The notes under the pieces are model-generated. The model ran no database searches and had not been told where the DNA came from. It worked only from the letters and a program-made list of their open reading frames with translations. A stretch of 64,000 nucleotides of DNA. It comes from Amycolatopsis albispora. Lineage in GTDB: Bacteria > Actinomycetota > Actinomycetes > Mycobacteriales > Pseudonocardiaceae. Shown here one piece after another: positions 59,791-64,000 of this stretch; position 1 is the first letter of the stretch, and each line of letters starts with the position of its first letter. Location of the stretch: the NCBI RefSeq assembly GCF_003312875.1, contig NZ_CP015163.1, positions 1,674,001 through 1,738,000 on the forward strand. Reading direction: 5' to 3'. The translations under genes were made by a program, and so were the position numbers.

Positions 59791-60729
59791 GTGCGAGGGC
59801 CGGGTGAACGGATGCTGGAACTGCTGTCGCTGCTGCAGAGCGGCCGCGACTGGCCGGGCGCCGAACTCGCCGAGCGGCTCGGCACGTCTCCGCGCACGCT
59901 TCGGCGCGACCTGGACCGGCTGCGCGAACTCGGTTATCCGGTGCGGTCCGCGCGCGGGCCCGGAGGCAGCTACCGGCTGGTGGCCGGGCGGGCGCTGCCG
60001 CCGCTGATGTTCACCGACGACGAGGCGGTGGCCGCCGTGGTCGGCCTGCGGTTCGCCGCGCTGGCCACCGGCGACCCGGGCGCCGACGACGCGCTGCGCA
60101 AGCTCGAACAGGCGCTGCCGGACCGGCTGCGGCACCGGACCGAGGCGGTTTCGTCGGCCACGCAGGGCTCGGCGCGGCCGATGGCGGCGGCCGACCCGGC
60201 GGTGGTCGCGGGCCTGGCCACGGCCGCGAAAGCCCACCGGCACGCGGACTTCGACTACACCTCGCGGAACGGCGTGTCGAGGCGCCGGGTGGAGCCGTAC
60301 CGCCAGGTGCTGCTCGGCCGCCGCTGGTACCTGTTCGCCTTCGACCGCGACCGCGAGGACTGGCGCACCTTCCGGCTCGACCGGATCGCCGCGGTCCACG
60401 TGCCGGGCACCACCTTCCGCCCGCGCGAGGTGCCCGAGAACGGCATGACCGCGTTCGGCACCGCCCGCGCCGGGGGAGCCGTGGTGCACTTCGACGCCCC
60501 GGTCGAGGTGGTCGCGGAGAGACTGCGGGCGGAGGCGGGTTCGCTGATCGCGGTGGACGACCGCCGGTGCCGCTACGTCACCGGGACCGACGACTGGGCG
60601 TGGCTGGCGGCGAGCGTTGCCGCGGTCGGGGTGGCGTACCGGGTCGAGGGGCCGCCCGAGTTGGTCGAGGAAACCCGCGCGCTGGCGCGCCGGGTCGCGG
60701 AGGCGGTTAGCGCGCCCGCCCCTCCTTGA
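59791..60729 (+). CDS. HTH-WYL transcriptional regulator (YafY/DeoR-like)
   Basis: 312 aa. An N-terminal HTH_11 winged helix (MLELLSLLQSGRDWPGAELA, RLGTSPRTLRRDLDRLRELG) and a WYL domain (about 140-215; RRRVEPYRQVLLGRRWYLFAFD) are followed by a WCX-type C-terminal region. WYL proteins sense nucleotides or other ligands and often regulate stress or defence genes; here no defence genes adjoin. GTG start, 37 bases after the hydrolase stop. Its 3' end overlaps the convergent YdeI-type gene by 23 bases. Confidence 0.92.
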   Translation: MRGPGERMLELLSLLQSGRDWPGAELAERLGTSPRTLRRDLDRLRELGYPVRSARGPGGSYRLVAGRALPPLMFTDDEAVAAVVGLRFAALATGDPGADDALRKLEQALPDRLRHRTEAVSSATQGSARPMAAADPAVVAGLATAAKAHRHADFDYTSRNGVSRRRVEPYRQVLLGRRWYLFAFDRDREDWRTFRLDRIAAVHVPGTTFRPREVPENGMTAFGTARAGGAVVHFDAPVEVVAERLRAEAGSLIAVDDRRCRYVTGTDDWAWLAASVAAVGVAYRVEGPPELVEETRALARRVAEAVSAPAPP

Positions 60730-61156
60730 GCATGCCGACCGACTTCTCGATGCGCCGCGCCCGCGTCTCCGCCTTCTTCGCGCCTTCGACCGACAGCACA
60801 TGCCATCGCTTGTCGCTGTAGGAGATGCCGTCGAAGAACGCTTTGGCGGCGGGCTCGGCCGCCAGGGCCTCGGCGAAGTCGGCGGGCACCTCCACCTCGC
60901 GTGGCTTGGTGTCCAGCGCGAGTTCGACCTCGACCTCGTCGCCTGCCGACACCCCGGCGGCCGTGCGGTTCCCGGCGTTGAGCGGGACGAGGTACCGGCC
61001 GCCCATCACCGCCACCGTGCTGCGATAGGTGTGCGGGCCCAGCGTCACCGTGACGGCCGGGCGCTTGCCGGCGCCGAGCGCTTCGACCACCTCGGCGGGC
61101 ACTTCGAAGCCGGTCGCGGTCTTGCCCTCCAGCTCGATCTTCGTCCGGAACTTCAC
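60707..61156 (-). CDS. DUF1905 / YdeI-OmdA family protein
   Basis: 149 aa. An N-terminal DUF1905 beta-barrel (FRTKIELEGKTATGFEVP, VMGGRYLVPLNAG, AGDEVEVELALDTKPR; about 1-85) is followed by the OmdA/YdeI helical tail (PADFAEALAAEPAAKAFFDG… SVEGAKKAETRARRIEKSVG). The family is cytoplasmic and linked to peptide or bacteriocin resistance in some bacteria, but its biochemical role is unknown. The GTG start overlaps the stop of the upstream LysR gene by four bases, so it is the second gene of a LysR-led operon. Confidence 0.88.
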   Translation of the reverse strand: MKFRTKIELEGKTATGFEVPAEVVEALGAGKRPAVTVTLGPHTYRSTVAVMGGRYLVPLNAGNRTAAGVSAGDEVEVELALDTKPREVEVPADFAEALAAEPAAKAFFDGISYSDKRWHVLSVEGAKKAETRARRIEKSVGMLKEGRAR

Positions 61157-62049
61157 GCGTTCATCCTGCCCTCGCCGGTGAACGCGCGCCTGCTGTGCCG
61201 GAGCAGTTCGCGGATCGCGGGGCTGCTCGTGTTCTTCCAGACCAGCGCGAGCAGGGCCGGGATGCCGGCGTCCTCGATGGGGCGGGTGACCAGCCGGTCG
61301 GTGTAGGCGGCGGCCATCGACTCGCTGAGCACCGCGACGCCGAGCCCCCGCACGGCCAGGTCGGCGATCGCGTCGGCGGCGCCCGCCTGCAGGCCGATCC
61401 GCGGGCGCAGCTCCCGCGCGGCGCAGGCCAGGTCGAACACCGTGCGCAGGCCGGTGCCGGGCGGCATGCAGATCAGCGGGTGCTCGGCCAGTTCGGCGAG
61501 GCGCACGCGGGGAGTCGCCGCCAGCGGGTGGTCCGGCGGCACCACGGCGACCAGGTGGTCGCGGACGATGGTCATCGCCTCCAGTCCGGCGGGCGTGTCC
61601 ACCGCGGTGCCGACGAGCGCGAGGTCGATGGTGCCGTCGCGCACGCCGTCGACGAGCTTGTCGGAGTTGTCCTCCAGCAGCGAAAGCTCGACGCCGGGAT
61701 GCGCGCGGTGGAAGGCGGCCAGCGCGTCGAACAACGGCGTCACCGTGCACCCGACGACCATGCCGATGGTGAGGCTGCCGCGGATCAGGTCGGTCACCTC
61801 ACCCACGGCCTGGCCGACGGCACCGGCGGCGGTGACCGCCGTGCGGGCGTGTTCGAGCGCGGCCTTCCCGGCGACGGTCAGCGTGGCGGTGCGCGCGGAC
61901 CGGTCGAACAGCTCGGCGCCGAGTTCGCGTTCCAGCTGGCGGATCTGGGCGCTCACCCCGGACTGGCTGATGTGCACCCGCTCGGCGGCGCGCGTGAAGT
62001 TCCGCTCCTCGGCGACCGCGATGAAGTATTCCAGCTGCCTCAGCTCCAT
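61153..62049 (-). CDS. LysR-family transcriptional regulator
   Basis: 298 aa. A classic N-terminal winged helix (MELRQLEYFIAVAEERNFTR, then HISQSGVSAQIRQLERELG; residues 1-60) is followed by a periplasmic-binding-like effector domain (about 90-295; GSLTIGMVV, LLEDNSDKLVDGVRDGTIDLALVG). The ATG MELRQ is chosen over a TTG three codons upstream because LysR proteins nearly always begin MxLRQL. It is cotranscribed with the YdeI-like gene, and the upstream endonuclease-fold gene lies 12 bases away on the same strand. No divergent partner exists, so the target is not obvious. Confidence 0.93.
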   Translation of the reverse strand: MELRQLEYFIAVAEERNFTRAAERVHISQSGVSAQIRQLERELGAELFDRSARTATLTVAGKAALEHARTAVTAAGAVGQAVGEVTDLIRGSLTIGMVVGCTVTPLFDALAAFHRAHPGVELSLLEDNSDKLVDGVRDGTIDLALVGTAVDTPAGLEAMTIVRDHLVAVVPPDHPLAATPRVRLAELAEHPLICMPPGTGLRTVFDLACAARELRPRIGLQAGAADAIADLAVRGLGVAVLSESMAAAYTDRLVTRPIEDAGIPALLALVWKNTSSPAIRELLRHSRRAFTGEGRMNA

Positions 62050-62060
62050 GAACGTCAATG

Positions 62061-62879
62061 CTAGCCCGCGGCGGAACCAGCTTTGAGACTTCTCAACGAG
62101 CCGGGTCGATGTGGTGGCTCGGTGAACTCGGCGAGCACGCCGTAGTGATCGCTCGCCTGCACTCCGCCGACCGGTTCGGTGAACACGCGGCGGCAGTTCA
62201 CCACCTTGAGCGGCGGGCCGTGGATTCCGGCGCGCACCAGCACGTAGTCGATCCGGCGGCCCGCTTCGGCGGGCATGTCACCGGCACGCACGAGCGGGTT
62301 CTCCGGCGAGAAGGTGTGACCGGCTCCGCCGCGCCAGGAGTCGGCGTAGCGGGTGCTCAGGCCGTCCAGCGACTGCTTGCCGGTCCAGAACCGGACGCTG
62401 GCGGAGTCGGGCTCGGCGTCGAAGTCCCCGGCGAGCACCACGGTCGCGGCCGGATCGGGCACCAGCCGGTCGACGAAGCGCGCCGCCGCCACCGCCTGCC
62501 GTTCCCGCTCGGCCTCGTACCCGTACGGCCAGCTCGGCTTGTGGTGCACCAGCCACAGCGGCGACGGGGCGAGCACCTCGGCAACGACCGTGGCGCACCA
62601 GGCGGACCGGATGTCCCGGCCCGGCGGTCGCAGGTCCAGTTCGTGCACCGCGCCGAGCGGCCAGCGGCTCACCGCGACCGCGCCCACCCCGGACTCGTCG
62701 CGCCCGGAATGCCAGGCGAAGTGCCAGCCGGGGCCGAGCAGCCCGGTGATCTCGTCGTCCACCTCCTGCAAGGTGATCAGGTCGGGCGCCAGCGCGCGGA
62801 TGCCGTCGGCGATCACCTCGCGGCGCCGCGGCCAGTCCGCCAGCTCCGGTGCCAGTGCGTTGAACGTCAGTACGCGCAT
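62061..62879 (-). CDS. Endonuclease/exonuclease/phosphatase-fold metalloenzyme
   Basis: 272 aa, EEP superfamily (DNase I-like). The metal/catalytic landmarks are FNALAPE (Asn), LQEVDDE (Glu), VVLAGDFDAEPDS (Asp/Asn position here Asp), RRIDYVLVR and a final ASDHYGVLAEF (Asp-His pair). No signal peptide. It could act on nucleic acids, phosphoinositides or sphingolipids; the substrate cannot be predicted. ATG start MRVLTFNAL; the 67-base gap to the divergent DUF4383 gene holds both promoters. The LysR gene follows closely on the same strand, so they may be one transcript. Confidence 0.88.
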   Translation of the reverse strand: MRVLTFNALAPELADWPRRREVIADGIRALAPDLITLQEVDDEITGLLGPGWHFAWHSGRDESGVGAVAVSRWPLGAVHELDLRPPGRDIRSAWCATVVAEVLAPSPLWLVHHKPSWPYGYEAERERQAVAAARFVDRLVPDPAATVVLAGDFDAEPDSASVRFWTGKQSLDGLSTRYADSWRGGAGHTFSPENPLVRAGDMPAEAGRRIDYVLVRAGIHGPPLKVVNCRRVFTEPVGGVQASDHYGVLAEFTEPPHRPGSLRSLKAGSAAG

Positions 62880-62946
62880 CGGTGTCCTTCCCGCGTGAAG
62901 GCGACCGTAACGGGTACAGCGGGGGAGGACCGAACGGAGGCAAACC

Positions 62947-63408
62947 ATGCCCACTTCGCGCACACGACGCCCGATCCAGTTCGCCGCCCTGCTGGTCGGG
63001 GTCGCCTTCCTGGTGGTGGGGGTGCTCGGCTTCATCCCCGGCATCACCAGCGGCGACCTGCACTTCGCCGGGCCGCACTCGGCGGCGGAGCTGTTCGGCG
63101 CCTTCCAGGTTTCGGTGCTGCACAACCTGGTCCACCTGCTGTTCGGCGTGCTCGGCATCGCCGCGTTCGCCGGGCCGTGGCCGGCGCGCACCTTCCTGAT
63201 GGTCGGCGGCGGGCTCTACCTGGTGCTGTGGATCTACGGGCTGGCACTGGACGACGAGAGCCCGGTCAACTTCATCCCGGTGAACAACGCGGACAACTGG
63301 CTGCACCTGGGCCTCGGCGCGGCGATGGTCGCGCTCGGCCTGTCCGCCACGGCGGCCGAACGGGCCAAGGGCGAATACCCCCGCGATCCGGCCGGGTCAG
63401 ACGGCTGA
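62947..63408 (+). CDS. DUF4383 membrane protein
   Basis: 153 aa. Four predicted membrane helices (FAALLVGVAFLVVGVLGFIP; VLHNLVHLLFGVLGIAAFAG; TFLMVGGGLYLVLWIYGLAL; LHLGLGAAMVALGLSATA) with the HNLVHLLFG segment typical of DUF4383, a family widespread in actinomycetes with no assigned function. ATG start with an AGGCAAACC stretch upstream. The last 12 bases overlap the end of the convergent SDR gene. Confidence 0.9.
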   Translation: MPTSRTRRPIQFAALLVGVAFLVVGVLGFIPGITSGDLHFAGPHSAAELFGAFQVSVLHNLVHLLFGVLGIAAFAGPWPARTFLMVGGGLYLVLWIYGLALDDESPVNFIPVNNADNWLHLGLGAAMVALGLSATAAERAKGEYPRDPAGSDG

Positions 63409-64000
63409 CCACCCGTTGTCCACCGGCAGGATCACGCCGTTGAGATTGCTCGCGGCGTCGGAGGCCAGGAACACGATCACCGCGGCCTGCTCGTCGGCCT
63501 CCGCGATGCGCCCGATGCTGGCCAGGTAGGGCGCGATGGTGGCCGGGCCGTGGCCTTCGGCGGGCAGCTGCTTGGCGATGGTGGTCATCGTCGCGCCGGG
63601 GGCGATGGCGTTCGTGCGGATCCCGTTGCTCCGGTACATGATCGCCAGCGACTTGGTCAGCCCGGCGATGCCGTGCTTGGACACGGTGTAGGCGGTGCCG
63701 GCGGCGCTGCCGCGCAGGGCGGCCTCGGACGCGGTGTTCACGATCGCGCCCTTGCCGCGTTCGAGCAGGTGGGGGAGCACCGCCCGGCTGAGCAGGAACG
63801 GCGCGGTCAGGTTGATCCGCAGCACGCGTTCCCATTCCGCGTCGGTGACGTCGGCCGCCGCGGTCATGCCGTCCATGATCCCGGCGTTGTTGACCAGCAC
63901 GTCGATGCCGCCGAACGCGTCGAGCGCGGTGGCGGTGACCCGGTCGACGACGGCCTGCTCGCTCAGGTCGCCCACGGCCGCGACGGCGGTGCCGCCCGCG
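63397..64000 (-). CDS. Short-chain dehydrogenase/reductase (5' end outside window)
   Basis: The open frame runs through the right edge, so the N-terminal Rossmann TGxxxGxG loop is missing; about 200 residues are visible. These include NNAGIM (NNAG motif), INLTAPFLLSRAVLPHL, catalytic Ser in VNTASEA, Tyr/Lys in YTVSKHG, and IAPGATMTT after the active site. The end LNGVILPVDNGWSAV is the usual SDR C-terminus. A classical NAD(P)(H)-dependent oxidoreductase; the substrate cannot be assigned. A GTG or ATG inside the frame should not be taken as the true start. Confidence 0.93.
   Translation of the reverse strand, partial: AGGTAVAAVGDLSEQAVVDRVTATALDAFGGIDVLVNNAGIMDGMTAAADVTDAEWERVLRINLTAPFLLSRAVLPHLLERGKGAIVNTASEAALRGSAAGTAYTVSKHGIAGLTKSLAIMYRSNGIRTNAIAPGATMTTIAKQLPAEGHGPATIAPYLASIGRIAEADEQAAVIVFLASDAASNLNGVILPVDNGWSAV

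Overview
The window is high-GC actinomycete chromosome. An EmbA/B/C-type arabinosyltransferase (arabinogalactan wall), many GTG starts, NarL-type two-component genes, a SARP/NB-ARC/TPR regulator and a large collinear type I polyketide synthase point to Pseudonocardiaceae, most plausibly Amycolatopsis or a close relative. The genus is inference; no rRNA is present.

Region 1 (3-36153) is the 3' half of a modular PKS cluster: six consecutive PKS genes on the + strand, overlapping or nearly touching, holding seven modules (the first one partial) and ending in a thioesterase. In order: (…)-KR-ACP; KS-AT-KR-ACP; KS-AT-DH-KR-ACP; KS-AT-DH(dead)-ACP; KS-AT-DH(eroded)-KR-ACP + KS-AT-DH-ER-KR-ACP; KS-AT-DH(altered)-KR-ACP-TE. 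Five visible ATs carry the methylmalonyl signature (GHSQG/YASH) and one the malonyl signature (GHSLG/HAFH). The predicted chain end, counted from the released carboxyl, is C2-Me, C3-OH or C2=C3, C4-Me, C5 methylene, C6 unsubstituted, C7-OH, C8-Me, C9 ketone, C10-Me with C10=C11, C12-Me, C13-OH, C15-OH. Three tailoring genes follow the TE: a FAD monooxygenase, a SAM methyltransferase and an MDR oxidoreductase. A strong hairpin at 36116-36153 is the likely right end of the cluster. Loading module, glycosylation and pathway regulators, if any, lie to the left of the window.

Region 2 (36159-40211) is a small secreted plant-polysaccharide island: a Tat-exported BNR-repeat protein diverges from a GH62 arabinofuranosidase (with ricin-type CBM13) and a feruloyl-esterase-like hydrolase. 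Two near-identical LacI-type operator motifs sit in the divergent promoter region.

Region 3 (40180-44003): a DJ-1/PfpI gene is split by a complete 969-bp IS5-family (ISL2-like) element with a 3-bp AAT duplication. It is followed by an MLTR-type XRE regulator divergent from an intact DJ-1/PfpI gene, then a MerR regulator.

Region 4 (44017-64000) is mostly core or genus-level chromosome: arabinosyltransferase, SulP transporter, large-subunit catalase plus a small satellite protein, a secreted tripeptidyl-peptidase-type hydrolase, a histidine kinase/response regulator pair, a winged-helix regulator, a 990-aa SARP regulator, a TetR gene coupled to an alpha/beta hydrolase that seems to start with ATC, a WYL regulator, a YdeI/DUF1905 gene, a LysR regulator, an endonuclease/phosphatase-fold enzyme, a DUF4383 membrane protein and a partial SDR.

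No non-coding stretch exceeds 300 bases. The longest are 46657-46892 (divergent promoter region of the arabinosyltransferase and SulP genes) and 37563-37765 (divergent polysaccharide promoters). No tRNA, rRNA or CRISPR array was seen.
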